A stretch of DNA of 64,000 nt from Bog-473 sp963828825 (GTDB taxonomy: Bacteria > Actinomycetota > Acidimicrobiia > Acidimicrobiales > RAAP-2): the NCBI GenBank assembly GCA_963828825.1, contig CAWHGF010000004.1:868001-932000 (forward strand), given 5' to 3'. The notes beneath the pieces are model-generated. The model was given only the letters and a program-made list of their open reading frames with translations. It did not search any database and had not been told where the DNA came from. Shown here in pieces: positions 35,380-45,334 of this stretch. Every line of letters starts with the position of its first letter. The first letter of the stretch is position 1. The position numbers and the translations under genes are program-made.

Positions 35380-35838
35380 TCAGTCTCGGGTACGCCGCTC
35401 CACGTGCTGGAGCTCGATCCACAGTGGGATCAGGAACCAGATGTAGGCGTTGGTGAGCGTGTACTCGTTCTCGTCGTAGCGGGTCACCATGGCGCCGACG
35501 TCGGTCACGCGGACGCGGTCGTCCTTGCTCTGGTACGCCTTGACCCGATCGAGTATCTCCGTCAACTCCTCCTTGGAGGACACCTCCATCCCGAAGTGGT
35601 CCATGTTCGGGGTGACCATGAATTCGTCCTTGGCCGGCAGCAGGTAGAGGAACTGGCCCAATGTCCCGGTGTAGAGGATGAGGGGATTCCCCTTTTCTGT
35701 GCTGTTGTCTCCCTCGGTCCACCCGAAGACCTCGGAGTAGAAGTCCAGGAGCGCGGCGCGGCCTGCCTCGTCCATGATGTCGGCATCCACGCTGATCGCC
35801 ACGTGGTTGATCCGCGGGGCAAATGGTGTCCTGCTCAT
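35380..35838 (-). CDS. VOC (glyoxalase/bleomycin-resistance fold) protein
   Basis: A 152-aa protein with the VOC start 'RINHVAISVDADIMDEAGR', then 'LLDFYSEVFGWTEGDNSTE' and a second module with 'NMDHFGMEVSSKEEL'. His and Glu metal-ligand candidates are present, but the enzyme reaction cannot be named. The ATG overlaps the stop of the alcohol dehydrogenase gene (ATGA), which suggests coupling and a shared pathway. Confidence 0.82.
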   Translation of the reverse strand: MSRTPFAPRINHVAISVDADIMDEAGRAALLDFYSEVFGWTEGDNSTEKGNPLILYTGTLGQFLYLLPAKDEFMVTPNMDHFGMEVSSKEELTEILDRVKAYQSKDDRVRVTDVGAMVTRYDENEYTLTNAYIWFLIPLWIELQHVERRTRD

Positions 35839-36871
35839 GACGAGAGACCCGGCTCGACCATCACCTTGCTGGGGATCTCGCCCCGGGCGAGCCGCTCCAT
35901 GGAGACCATCACTTCGCTGAGTGGAACGCCGTTGGGTTCGATCAGCGACTCGAGCGGCAGCGTGCCGCTGTCGAGGAGGTCGACTGCGGACTGGAAGCCT
36001 TCGTCGTTGTAATTGTACGCCCCGATGATCTCGAGCTCGAAGATGATCATGCGGTTCTGGTTGATCCGGGGCGGATCGAACCCGGTGCCGACGATCACCA
36101 GCGTGCCCGCGTAGTGGAGCTGGGCGAACCCTGCCTCGATCGCGCTGGCGTGCCCTGAACACTCGAAGACAACGGCGTAGGGCTCCGCCACCGGCAGGGT
36201 CATGGGTGGGTCCCCCAGCGTGTCGGGTGCCACGACCCGGGTGGCTCCGACGTCGAGCGCCTGTTGCCGTCGGACCGGCGACGGTTCACTCACGGTGATG
36301 TCGGCGATCCCCTGCGCGCGCGCAACGCCGCGATGATCAGCAGTCCGACCGGGCCCGCCCCGGTGACGAGGACCCGATCATCGGGGCCGACGTCGGCGAG
36401 ACGGACTGCGTGCAGGGTGATGGCCATCGGCTCGGCCAGCGCCGCCGCCCTGGTCGGCAGAGAATCGGGAATCCGGATCAACCCGTCGGCCGCGACGGTC
36501 TTGTACTGGCAGAACGCTCCCCGGTACCCGGCGAAGTCCGCCGTGGCGCGCGTGAGGCACACCGAGGGGCGGCCCCGTCGGCACGGGCGGCACACGCCGC
36601 ACCCCGGGGCCGCGTTCCCCACCACTCGATCACCGGGGGTCCACCCCGAGTCGCTCGGCGCGGCGGCCACGATGCCCGACCACTCGTGGCCCAGAATGGC
36701 ACCCGGCTTGGCGTAGCGCTCCAGGGCCATGTGCAGGTCGGACCCGCAGATCCCGCACGCGGCGATCTCGACGAGCACCTCCCCCGGTCCCGGCTCCGGA
36801 CGGGGGACCTCCTCGACCTCGATCCTGCCGTCGCCCACGTAGACGGCGGCTGGCATTCGTTGGGAAGGCAC
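35835..36871 (-). pseudogene. Zinc-type alcohol dehydrogenase (MDR), one frameshift
   Basis: The N-terminal catalytic domain shows 'ACGICGSDLHMALERYA' (zinc Cys), 'GHEWSGIVA', a structural-zinc region ('GCGVCRPCRRGRPSVC') and 'VLVTGAGPVGLLIIAAL' (NAD fold). Near 36310, inside a GCGCGCGC run, the frame must shift to continue as 'SEPSPVRRQQALDVGATRV' and 'ECSGHASAIEAGFAQLHY'. A 345-aa MDR enzyme would result. The site of the lesion makes slippage or sequencing error plausible. The stop overlaps the VOC start. Confidence 0.75.
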
Positions 36872-36960
36872 GACGCCACACTAAGGGCGTTTTCGGCTCG
36901 ATGCCGTTGAGTCGCCGGACTGCGTGAGAGCCTCTAGAAAGAGTTGACGAGAAAGGTGCG

Positions 36961-37638
36961 ATGGTGGGCGCTGCTGAGTTTGTCTGGTACGTCAGTTACG
37001 GCTCGAACCTCAGCAGAGCCCGGTTCATGGCGTACCTACGGGGTGGCCGCACCGCCGGGAACGACGTCGTCCACGAGGGCTGCGCGGACACCTCTCCCCC
37101 GGTCGACGACGTCCCCCTCCAGCTCCCCAACTCGTTGTACTTCGTCGGGTGGTCGGATCGGGTCTGGGGAGGCACGTCAGCCGGCTTCATCACTCTGGAC
37201 GTGCGGGCTCCGTCCGCGCTCGCCAGGGCGTACCTGATCGCGCCAGGCCAGTTCCTCGACGTCGTGCGGCAGGAGAACGCCAACCTGGCCGAGGTTGACG
37301 ACTTCGATCTCACGGTGGCGCGGGCCAGGCGGTGCGGGCACGCGCGCCTGCTGCCCACGGGCTCGTACAGCGAGCTCGTCTACTGCGGCGAACGAGAGGG
37401 TCGTCCACTGCTGAGTTTCACCGCCTCGGTGAACCGGACGGATTTCAGATCCCCGTCCGCGGCATATCTCCGGGTGATCGGGAGCGGTCTGCAGGAATGC
37501 CACGGCTTGAGCACCACGCAGGTCGTGGAGTACCTGGGCGAGGCTCCAGGAGTGCGAGGGCAGTGGACGCCCAGTGCGTTGAAGGACATCCTCCAGACGA
37601 CCCGTCCGCCTGGTTCTGCAGCGTCACCGAAGCCCTGA
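36961..37638 (+). CDS. Gamma-glutamylcyclotransferase-like protein
   Basis: A 225-aa protein with the substrate-phosphate signature 'WYVSYGSNLSRARFMAYL' at the N-terminus and an AAG-type barrel fold thereafter ('SAGFITLDVRAPSALARAY'). GGCT-like proteins cyclise gamma-glutamyl groups or act on related amides; the exact substrate is unknown. The start follows an AAAGG ribosome-binding site. It is divergent from the alcohol dehydrogenase and convergent with a membrane-protein gene. Confidence 0.75.
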   Translation: MVGAAEFVWYVSYGSNLSRARFMAYLRGGRTAGNDVVHEGCADTSPPVDDVPLQLPNSLYFVGWSDRVWGGTSAGFITLDVRAPSALARAYLIAPGQFLDVVRQENANLAEVDDFDLTVARARRCGHARLLPTGSYSELVYCGEREGRPLLSFTASVNRTDFRSPSAAYLRVIGSGLQECHGLSTTQVVEYLGEAPGVRGQWTPSALKDILQTTRPPGSAASPKP

Positions 37639-37676
37639 GCCCTCCTCACCGGGCGGATCGAGAGCCAGAGCGTCGC

Positions 37677-38810
37677 TCACGAATCCGCGCGTTCCTGAAG
37701 CGGCGCCGCCGGAGCGGCCTCGGCCCTCTCGGGAACGTCGCGCTCTCTCCGTCGTGGCCTGGTCAGGATGATCTGCACGGACGCCACCACCAGCACCACG
37801 ATGGTGACGATCCGCTCGCTGCGGCCCACCTCCCTGAAGACCGCGTAGAGCTGAATGCCGATCGCCAGGGCCTGGGCGAACAGAGCAAGCGCCACGGCCC
37901 GCATCCCGGTGACGGCCTCCGGGTTCGCGTCCGCTTCGAGAGTCCCGGCCCAGGCGGCGAGAGCGATCAGGACCGCGCCGGCCGTCCAGACGAAGTCATA
38001 GTGATCTCCGGAGACGACGGCTCGGGCCTCGGCTTCCTGGACCGCAAAGACAGCATCGGCGACGGACGTGCTGACGATCGCCAACCCGATCAGCAGCCAC
38101 ATGGTGTCGGGCTTCCAGCCGAGAAGCCCGTAGACACCGAGGACAGCCCCGATGAGGAGCACATCGAGAATCGGATAGATGAAGGCGACAACCGCGGCGA
38201 GGAGCCCGACCGTCTTGTGTTGCGCCGCGGGCTGAATCACCAGGGCGAACCCGGCGGCGAGGACCAGCAGGGTCACGGCGATCCCGTCCATCCAACGATG
38301 CAGCTCGAACTGCGGGACCCGGACTCGGATCAGATAGAAGATCCCGACCGCGACCAACGGGTACCAGGCCAACCAGAAGATGTCCGCGAAGGACGGGTAC
38401 GGAGCGTGAGATTGCGCGCCGTAGGCCACTGCCCAGGCGGCACTGCCGACGAACCAGAGCAGCACCGCCATCCCGAACGCCAGCCAGGCTGGCCGGGCAA
38501 TCGGCTCGTACGCGGCGCGGGCCAGGACGAGGACCGCACAGATGGCGAGGATCACGTTGTGGATCCAGTTGTCGTAGAGCCAGTGCGGCCCGGCGAAGCC
38601 GAACAGGTCGTTGAGTGCCTCCAGGACGGTGAGCACCCCCAGGACGAGCCACAGGTAGCTGAGCGGGAAGGGCACCGACAGGAGCTCCCCCTCTTCGTCG
38701 ATATGGCGCGTGTCCTTCCGCCGCCAGCCCGCGCCACCCAGCTCGATGGGCACCAACGCTCGGCGAGGTGGTCTCATCGGTCCGGCATTCTCGTCGGTCG
38801 TGTCAGCCAC
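37677..38810 (-). CDS. Polytopic membrane protein, sensor-like
   Basis: About 377 residues with nine or ten hydrophobic helices, for example 'YLWLVLGVLTVLEALNDLF', 'LAFGMAVLLWFVGSAAWAV' and 'FIYPILDVLLIGAVLGVYG'. It resembles the N-terminal membrane module of actinobacterial GGDEF/EAL proteins, but no signalling domain follows and the protein ends with a charged Arg/Ala tail. The GTG start at 'ADTTDENAGPM' has a GGAG site; an ATG at 38777 is an alternative. The function is unknown. Confidence 0.7.
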   Translation of the reverse strand: MADTTDENAGPMRPPRRALVPIELGGAGWRRKDTRHIDEEGELLSVPFPLSYLWLVLGVLTVLEALNDLFGFAGPHWLYDNWIHNVILAICAVLVLARAAYEPIARPAWLAFGMAVLLWFVGSAAWAVAYGAQSHAPYPSFADIFWLAWYPLVAVGIFYLIRVRVPQFELHRWMDGIAVTLLVLAAGFALVIQPAAQHKTVGLLAAVVAFIYPILDVLLIGAVLGVYGLLGWKPDTMWLLIGLAIVSTSVADAVFAVQEAEARAVVSGDHYDFVWTAGAVLIALAAWAGTLEADANPEAVTGMRAVALALFAQALAIGIQLYAVFREVGRSERIVTIVVLVVASVQIILTRPRRRERDVPERAEAAPAAPLQERADS

Positions 38811-38899
38811 ACCGCTCCATGACGCCCACCATCTTCGCCGAGCGGGCGGTGCGGGCCACAACTGGGAGTGCTGGGAGCGCCGGATACCATCGGCGCACA

Positions 38900-39643
38900 A
38901 TGGAGCAGCTCAAGGGACGGGTGGCCGTCGTGACGGGGGCGGCCAGCGGAATCGGGCTGGCCGTCGTCGAGGCCTTCGCCGGTGAGGGCATGCGCGTCGT
39001 CATGGCCGACGTCGACGAGGAGAACCTGCGGGCGCACGCGGCGAGACTCTCCGATCTGGGTGCCGAGATCCATGCCGTGACCGCAGACGTCCGGGATCCC
39101 GACGCCGTCGAGCACGTCGGTGCGTCGACGGTGGAACGGTTCGGGGAGCTCAATGTCGCGGTGAACAACGCCGGCGTCGTCAACGGTGGCTACTCGTGGG
39201 AGATCCCGCTCGAGGACTGGCACCGGGTCATCGACATCGACCTGTGGGGCGTCATCCACGGCATCCGCTCCTTCGTGCCGCGTATCCTGGCGTCGGGTGA
39301 GGAGGGTCATGTCGTCAACACCGCGTCCATGGCGGCCGTCCTCTCGTTAGGCCGGCTCGGCCCCTATACCGTCGCCAAACACGGGGTCCTGGGGTTGTCC
39401 GACGTCCTGCGCGCCGAGTTCGCGTCGCTCGACGCGCCGGTCGGGGTGAGCGTCGTCATGCCCGGCATGATCAAGACGGGCATGAACCCCATCGGCACGG
39501 TGTCCTCGGCCGCGGTGGCGGCCAACGTGGTTGACGCCATCCGCCGTCGGCGCAGCTACGTCTTCACCGACGACCACAGCACGCGCGAGGTCGAGGATCG
39601 CCTCCGGGGGATCCTGGCGGCGCGGGGTGACGTCATCGGCTGA
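38900..39643 (+). CDS. SDR-family oxidoreductase
   Basis: A 247-aa classical SDR: 'VTGAASGIGLAVVEAF' (cofactor Gly motif), 'MADVDEENL' (Asp after strand 2, favouring NAD), 'NNAGVVNGGYSWEI', and the catalytic region 'NTASMAAVLSLGRLGPYTV' followed by 'AKHGV' (Tyr-x3-Lys). The start is ATG at 'MEQLKGRVAVV'. The substrate is unknown. It is divergent from the membrane-protein gene. Confidence 0.92.
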   Translation: MEQLKGRVAVVTGAASGIGLAVVEAFAGEGMRVVMADVDEENLRAHAARLSDLGAEIHAVTADVRDPDAVEHVGASTVERFGELNVAVNNAGVVNGGYSWEIPLEDWHRVIDIDLWGVIHGIRSFVPRILASGEEGHVVNTASMAAVLSLGRLGPYTVAKHGVLGLSDVLRAEFASLDAPVGVSVVMPGMIKTGMNPIGTVSSAAVAANVVDAIRRRRSYVFTDDHSTREVEDRLRGILAARGDVIG

Positions 39644-39821
39644 GCACGATCCGAGCCGCGCCGTGAGGGGTCGCGGCCGGTTCTCGTGCACCGACGTTCT
39701 TGCAGCCGCACTGCAATAATCCGATCGAGGCACCATCGGACGCCACCACCACACGGCGGCGGTGCACCTCCATGCCTGCTCACGCCCTGGCGCGCCGGGT
39801 CGCCCGCGGTAGCCTCCCCCG

Positions 39822-41477
39822 GTGCCCGGGGACGATCTTGCTGCCGAATTGCTCGCGGCCGTCCTCGGTGCCGATCCCCTGGGCGCATCGCTCTACGGGT
39901 TTCCCGGCTACGACGAGCTTCTGCCCGACTTCAGCCAGGAGGCCGAGACCGCCTGTGGGCGTCGGCTGTCCTCCATTGCAGCACGCGCCGAGCAGGCACC
40001 CGAGGTCGGGCTGGAGGAAACAGAGCTGCAGACGCTCGACTTCGTGCGCTGCCTGGCCCGTGGCCTGGCCGACGCCGCCGGCGTGCCCCTGATCGAGTTC
40101 ACCATCAGCGACACGTTCGCCGCGCCGGTCGGAGCCGTGCTGACCTCGCTGCCCAAGGTCCCGCTCGACACCGAGGAGCGGCGCGAGGGGTACCTCATGC
40201 GGTTGCGCGGCCTGCCGGGCATGCTCGCCACGGTGGCCCGGCGTCATGAGGAGGGTGCCCGAGCGGGCCGCACGGCGGTGTCCCGGCTCGTCGAGTCCGC
40301 CCACGCGCAACTCGACCTGATGATCGAGGATCCCGCGCTGGGAGCCATCGCCCGGACCGAGGCGGACGGTGCCTTCGCCGAGGCGGTCTCGGTTGCCATC
40401 GACGAGCATGCCCGACCGGCCCTGGCGACCTACCGGGACGTGCTGCGCACCTCGGTGCTCCCCGCGGCCCGCGACGACGACCACCCCGGCATCTGTTACC
40501 TGCCCGACGGGGAGGCGATGTACCGGGCCATGGCCCGGCAGCACACGTCCATGAGCTACACCCCCGACGAGCTGCATGCCATGGGCCGCGAGATCGTTGG
40601 GCAGGTGCACGAGGAGATCGTCGAGACGGGATCCCGCCTCTTCGGCACGGCCGACGTGCACGAGATCTTCGACCGCCTGTCCAACGACCCATCCTTGCGG
40701 TTCCAGAATCGCGAGGAGATGCTCGAGCACGCCCGGCGTGTCGTCGCCGCCGCCGAGGCGGAAGCACCCAAATGGTTCGCCACCGTCCCCGACGCCCCGT
40801 GCACGGTGGCGCCCGTCCCCGAGGCGGAGGAAGTCGGCATGGCGACCGCCTATTACATGCCCGGGGCGATCGACGGCTCGCGCTCGGGGACCTACTACCT
40901 GAACACGTCGCAGCCCGAGAAGCGGCACCGCTACGTGGCCGAGGACATCGCCTTCCACGAGGCCGTACCGGGCCACCATTTCCAGCTCACGATCGCGATG
41001 GAGTCCAAGGACCTGGTGCCGGCCCGCCAGGTGCTGTTCGACACCGCCTGTGCGGAGGGGTGGGGCCTCTACAGCGAACGGTTGGCGGACGAGATGGGCC
41101 TGTACAGCGACGACCTCGCCCGCATGGGGCTGTTCGCCGCGGACTCGTGGCGGGCCAGCCGTCTGGTCGTCGACACCGGCCTCCACGCCCTGGGCTGGAC
41201 CCGCGGGGAGGCCGTCGACTGGATGGCCGCGCACACCTCCCTCCCCCGCCTGGAGATCGAGACCGAAATCGACCGGTACATCTCGTTCCCCGGCCAGGCC
41301 CTCGCCTACATGGTCGGCCGGCGCGAGATCGTCCGGCTGCGAAAGTGGGCCAGCGAGAGCCTCGGTACGCGTTTCGACCTCCGGGAGTTCCATGACCTCG
41401 TGCTCCGGGTGGGCATCCTTCCCCTCCCCGCACTGGCGCGCACCGTCGAGCGCTGGGTGCAATCCCTCGACCCGTAG
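39822..41477 (+). CDS. DUF885 family protein (M3-like metallopeptidase)
   Basis: A 551-aa DUF885 protein. The zinc site appears as 'AFHEAVPGHHFQ' (HExxxGHH), with a further acidic segment 'ACAEGWGLYSERLADEMG'. A family-typical end 'WASESLGTRFDLREFHDLV' is present. Related proteins include peptidase-like metallohydrolases, but substrates are unassigned for most. The GTG start at 'PGDDLAAELLAAVLG' gives the usual length. There is no signal peptide, so it is probably cytoplasmic. Confidence 0.9.
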   Translation: MPGDDLAAELLAAVLGADPLGASLYGFPGYDELLPDFSQEAETACGRRLSSIAARAEQAPEVGLEETELQTLDFVRCLARGLADAAGVPLIEFTISDTFAAPVGAVLTSLPKVPLDTEERREGYLMRLRGLPGMLATVARRHEEGARAGRTAVSRLVESAHAQLDLMIEDPALGAIARTEADGAFAEAVSVAIDEHARPALATYRDVLRTSVLPAARDDDHPGICYLPDGEAMYRAMARQHTSMSYTPDELHAMGREIVGQVHEEIVETGSRLFGTADVHEIFDRLSNDPSLRFQNREEMLEHARRVVAAAEAEAPKWFATVPDAPCTVAPVPEAEEVGMATAYYMPGAIDGSRSGTYYLNTSQPEKRHRYVAEDIAFHEAVPGHHFQLTIAMESKDLVPARQVLFDTACAEGWGLYSERLADEMGLYSDDLARMGLFAADSWRASRLVVDTGLHALGWTRGEAVDWMAAHTSLPRLEIETEIDRYISFPGQALAYMVGRREIVRLRKWASESLGTRFDLREFHDLVLRVGILPLPALARTVERWVQSLDP

Positions 41478-41515
41478 GTCACGTCAGGTGCCGTGTCGCG
41501 GTCAGGCGAAGGTCC

Positions 41516-42037
41516 TCAAATGGACGAAAGGCCACGGCCGCTCCGGTTCCGTCCTCGGGTACCGGCCGGGATGGGGTCCGTCGAGGCGGCCCGTCCGGCC
41601 AGGATCACCCCGAAGAGGCACACGGCCGTGACGTGCACCGCCGTGCACCACAGGCAGATGGCGCCGATCCGGAAGAGCTCGACGTACACGAGATAGAGCA
41701 CCATGGCGGCACCGGCACCCGACACTGCGAGCCGGGCGCCGTCGACCCATCCGGCCCCCGAGCGCCAGGCCCGGGGCGCGGTGAGGCCGGTCATCACGAC
41801 GGCCCACACGAGACCGAGGACGGCCAGCGGGACGCCCAGCACCACCGACCACGAGCTCGTGGTCACCAGCGCGCAGTTGACGATCCCCGTGTCCGGGCAG
41901 GCCAGGGCGGCCGGGTCGGTGTAGTGCGCCACGGTGAGGTACGACGCGATCGCCACCACGGCGAGCGAGAGCCCGAGCGAGGTGACCGGCACCCAGCCCG
42001 GCATCCGCCGGGCAACGGTGTGCGGTGCCATCGTCAC
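41516..42037 (-). CDS. Vitamin K epoxide reductase family protein
   Basis: A 173-aa membrane protein with four to five helices. VKOR features are an early cysteine pair region ('ALACPDTGIVNCALV'), a Ser/Thr 'TTSSWSVVLGVPLAVLGLV', and the catalytic CxxC in 'GAICLWCTAVHV' near the C-terminus. VKORs reoxidise DsbA-like thiol oxidases using quinone. Its GTG overlaps the stop of the DUF929 thioredoxin-like gene (GTGA), so the pair likely forms one oxidative-folding unit. Confidence 0.9.
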   Translation of the reverse strand: MTMAPHTVARRMPGWVPVTSLGLSLAVVAIASYLTVAHYTDPAALACPDTGIVNCALVTTSSWSVVLGVPLAVLGLVWAVVMTGLTAPRAWRSGAGWVDGARLAVSGAGAAMVLYLVYVELFRIGAICLWCTAVHVTAVCLFGVILAGRAASTDPIPAGTRGRNRSGRGLSSI

Positions 42038-43035
42038 GCCCCCAGCTTCTGGGCGATCGCCGCAATGGCGGCCGAGTTCCCCACGCTGCTGGGCTGGTTC
42101 CCGGTGACCGAGGCGATGGCCGCGGTGATGTCGTTCGCCGTCCCGTCGATGGCCTGGGCCACCGCGCTGGAGGGATCATCCAGCTGCGCGGCGATCTGGC
42201 TCCGGGACAGTCCCTGCAGCACCTGGGGCGAGAAGCTCGCACCCGTGACGACGTAGCGGTTGGCGATGTCGAGGAACGGGATGCTCCCCTGCGCGTCGTA
42301 CTCGGCCAGCAGCGCGCTCTGCGCCGCCGTCGGCGTCTGCAGGGTCTGGTAGGTGCCCCCGACCTGCTGGTTCGAGGCCTCCTCGACGGCTTGGAAATCG
42401 ACGTACGGGCTGGTGTAGCTCGATCCGTAGAACGAGAGGGTCTGCGTATCGGGGTAGACGTCCGAGTCCGACGAGTGCGTACCCGACAGGTTCGAGAACG
42501 TCCCGAAGCGCGACAGCGCGACCGCCAGCGCCCACCGCTCCGCGGCGCAGAAGGGGCAGTACTCGGCGCCGACGTAGGTGATCAGTGGCTTGTTGTCGGC
42601 GCCCCGGAGGACGGTGCCGTTCCCGACCCGGGTGGGGAGGACGTCCGACGCGGGGCTGCCCACCGCATCGAGCGTTGCGGCCGGCACCGAGAGCGCGGCT
42701 ACGACGCTCGGTGACAGCGCCGTGGTCCCCTGGTCGGCCCTGGCCGACGACCCTCCCGCCGTCAGGTGCGACGACGCCGCGGCGGACGGGTTGGAGGTCC
42801 CTGCCGCCTTGACCACGATCATGGTGGCGATGGCGGCCACCACCAGAATGACCGGCACGAGGGCCGTCATGAGCGGATGGCGGGAGCGGAACCGGGCGCG
42901 CGGTGCACCGGCGGTGGACGAGGCCCGGGCCTTGGAGACCGGGCGAGTGGTGAAAGACTTCTTGGTGTTCGTCGTGGGCCGCGCCGAACGCGACGGCCGA
43001 GGTGGGCCCGTTGGGCCAATGGGGGACTTTGACAT
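42034..43035 (-). CDS. DUF929 membrane-anchored thioredoxin-fold protein
   Basis: A 333-aa protein. A basic N-terminus leads to one membrane anchor ('LMTALVPVILVVAAIATMIVV'-like segment, about residues 55-75) and a periplasm-side DUF929 domain with the thiol motif 'YVGAEYCPFCAAERWALAV'. DUF929 proteins are thought to act as DsbA-like oxidants. The ATG follows AGGAGA. Coupling with the VKOR gene supports disulfide formation in exported proteins. Confidence 0.9.
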   Translation of the reverse strand: MSKSPIGPTGPPRPSRSARPTTNTKKSFTTRPVSKARASSTAGAPRARFRSRHPLMTALVPVILVVAAIATMIVVKAAGTSNPSAAASSHLTAGGSSARADQGTTALSPSVVAALSVPAATLDAVGSPASDVLPTRVGNGTVLRGADNKPLITYVGAEYCPFCAAERWALAVALSRFGTFSNLSGTHSSDSDVYPDTQTLSFYGSSYTSPYVDFQAVEEASNQQVGGTYQTLQTPTAAQSALLAEYDAQGSIPFLDIANRYVVTGASFSPQVLQGLSRSQIAAQLDDPSSAVAQAIDGTANDITAAIASVTGNQPSSVGNSAAIAAIAQKLGA

Positions 43036-43183
43036 GGTGTTCTCCTGGGTTGACCGAGATGGCGGCGAGGCGCACACGCTCGGAGGCTCGAAACGGAGGC
43101 CGGGAGCGGTCTCCGGGGCTGATGACGGCGCGCCCCGCGCCCACGCAATGGGCGACCGGATGCGCGCCAGGCGCGTTGTCGAG

Positions 43184-43528
43184 CTAGGAGAACTGGGGCG
43201 GGTGGAACAGCGGGTCTCGTGCACCGGCGGGCAGGGGCACGCCCCGTCCCCGCCGGCGACGGACAGCGGCGACGGCCGCCGCGGCGGCCACCATCCCCGC
43301 CACGAGAGCAAACAGCGCCACGCCCGGTGACGGGGCGGCCGGAGCCGGGCTGCCCTTGCCGCACGTGGCATCGAGGCAAGTCACGGGGACCGACAGGGGG
43401 ACGTCCGCGACCTGCACCACCTGGGTGGCGGAGGACTCGGCGGCGGAGAGCACGCCGTGCGGCATGAAGCCACCGACGATCGCGGCGGCGATGACCGCCA
43501 CCAGGCCGACCCGCCACCGCAAGGACAT
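43184..43528 (-). CDS. Small secreted or membrane protein, unknown
   Basis: 114 residues. The N-terminal hydrophobic segment ('VGLVAVIAAAIVGGFMPHG') acts as signal or anchor. It is followed by a short extracytoplasmic region with two cysteines ('VTCLDATCGKG') and a second hydrophobic helix before an Arg-rich tail ('VRRRRGRG'). The layout resembles sortase-independent wall-anchored proteins. It lies upstream of the DUF929/VKOR pair on the same strand, so its two Cys may be a client disulfide, by inference only. Confidence 0.55.
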   Translation of the reverse strand: MSLRWRVGLVAVIAAAIVGGFMPHGVLSAAESSATQVVQVADVPLSVPVTCLDATCGKGSPAPAAPSPGVALFALVAGMVAAAAAVAAVRRRRGRGVPLPAGARDPLFHPPQFS

Positions 43529-43867
43529 GGCATGGAGGTTATGGGGGCCGGATAAGCACGCCATAAGAATCTGCTGGGCTCATGCCCCGAAGAATTGACA
43601 AATTGTGGGCGCCGGAGCGCCGGTGTAAGCGCTCCTCGGTGTGAGCGCTCCTCGGTGTGGCTGCTACTCGGTGTGGCTGCGAGTCACCGTGATCTCTGCC
43701 ATACCGATCAACTCCTCCGTGTGAGACCTACGGCCGCGACGGGAACGCCCTCCGCCTCACCCAGACCTCACGAACCCCCACACCCAGTGTGCGGCTTCGA
43801 GCCCGCCGTAACCAGGGGCAATGTCCCGTTCTCTTCGGCTGGCACGAAACCGGGCCACGCCCGGGCC

Positions 43868-45233
43868 TCACGCGGTGCCCGACGTCACCGTCGGGCCGGC
43901 CCCGGAGACCTTGCGGGCCCAGGCCGCCACGAGTTGGAGTAGTCCGAGATACACCGCCAGCACGATGACGATGACCAGCAGGCTCCACCCCGTCAGGTTC
44001 CCGCCGAAGACGAGGAAGAGCCCCGCCACGATCACCCCGACGATACGCAGGCCGTTGAGGTGCTCGACGATCCAGCCACCCGAGCGGCGGACCCGGCCCG
44101 ATTCGGCCGCGGCACGCCCGGCCCCCGACGAGAGCTCGTGGGCCTGGGCGCCCACCCAGCGGCCGCCCTTGGCGCAGGTCGAGCGGATCCACACGGCGTA
44201 GCGGGCAGGCCCGGCCAGCCAGGCGCCGAGGGCGACCAGCACCGCCGCCAGCAGCAGCCAGCGCAGGTCTGTCTTGAGGAACCGCAGCACCGTGTCCCAG
44301 ACCACCGCCGCGGCCTGCCGGTTGAACCCGCCGCCGGCGGCCTGGTTGAGGAAGGTGACGCGGCCCAGCGACAGGCCAGCCAGCAACAGCAAGGTGACCA
44401 GCGCCACCCCGATCGCCAGCCGCACCAGCGTCTTGCGGTGCTCCACGGCGAGGAGCACCGAGAGGATCGCCAGCACGAGGGCGATGATCGGGATGGCCCA
44501 CTTGAGCTTGACGATCAGGTTGAACAGCCCGGAGAACTTCGAGACCTGCTTCTGCGACACGACGGTGAAGCTCAGGGTCTGGCTCGAGACCGACTTCAGC
44601 GGGTTGAACAGCGTCACGCCGTGCGCGTTGGCCGACGAGATCAGGTTGTTGAGTGCGGGCGACAGGTTGAGGGCGATCTGTCCACCCTTGGCGAGTTTCT
44701 TCTGGAGCGGCGTCTCCTTGCCGGTGAGGATGTTGATCACGGCGTCGTGGCTGTGCCGGTTCAGCGCGTCCCACAGCCGGCCGAACTGCGGGCTCGAGAA
44801 GACCTTGACCGCCAGGCCCTCGACGTAGGTGTGCACCTCGTTCACGATGGGTGTCACGAGCGGCTTCGCCTTGGCCGGCAGGGCCTCCGTGACCTTCTTC
44901 TGCACGAGGTGGGTCGAGAAGAGCGCGTCGGTCGCTCTCGCCGCGAGGTGATCCACGATGACCGGGTTGCGCGCCAACGGCGCCATGGTGTTGACGTACT
45001 GATCCGTGTTGGTCACGGTCTGGATCGCCCAGACCGAGATCACCGACACGGGGATCAAGATCGACGCCAGCACGACAAGCACCCAGGCCGAGATGCGGCG
45101 GGGCAGGTGTCCGCGACCGCGTCTTCGTCTTGGTCCGCGCCGCCGACTCGTCCGGCGTATCCGGCTTCCCAGCAGGCACGGAGTCGGCCCCGCCGGCGCC
45201 GTCCTCGGGCATCTGGGGTTCCGAGTCGCTCAT
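43868..45233 (-). pseudogene. Conserved integral membrane protein (one frameshift near N-terminus)
   Basis: The start 'MSDSEPQMPEDGAGGADSV' encodes a polar N-terminal tail. Near 45120 the frame must shift to read 'GRGHLPRRISAWVLVVLA' and the first membrane helix. Then comes an extracytoplasmic domain of about 180 residues ('ADQ'-free, helical), and four more helices ('IIALVLAILSVLLAVEHRK', 'WLLLAAVLVALGAWLAG', 'LLVIVIVLAVYLGLLQLVA'). Similar two-part membrane proteins are known in actinobacteria without function. The downstream 404 residues are intact, so an internal start could still yield a product. Confidence 0.65.
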
Positions 45234-45334
45234 CTGCGCCTTCTCACTGCCCCAATGCCTAGTGCCAATCGGACTGGTGCGCACGCATTTCGGGGTGTAC
45301 GACAGGGGGGTGAAGCAAAAAAGCAGCAATTCGC

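Noticed and set aside
42176..43144. Second long frame antiparallel or offset to the DUF929 gene
   Set aside because: It is an Arg/Gly-rich shadow frame. The DUF929 frame has the ribosome site, the membrane anchor and the CPFC motif.
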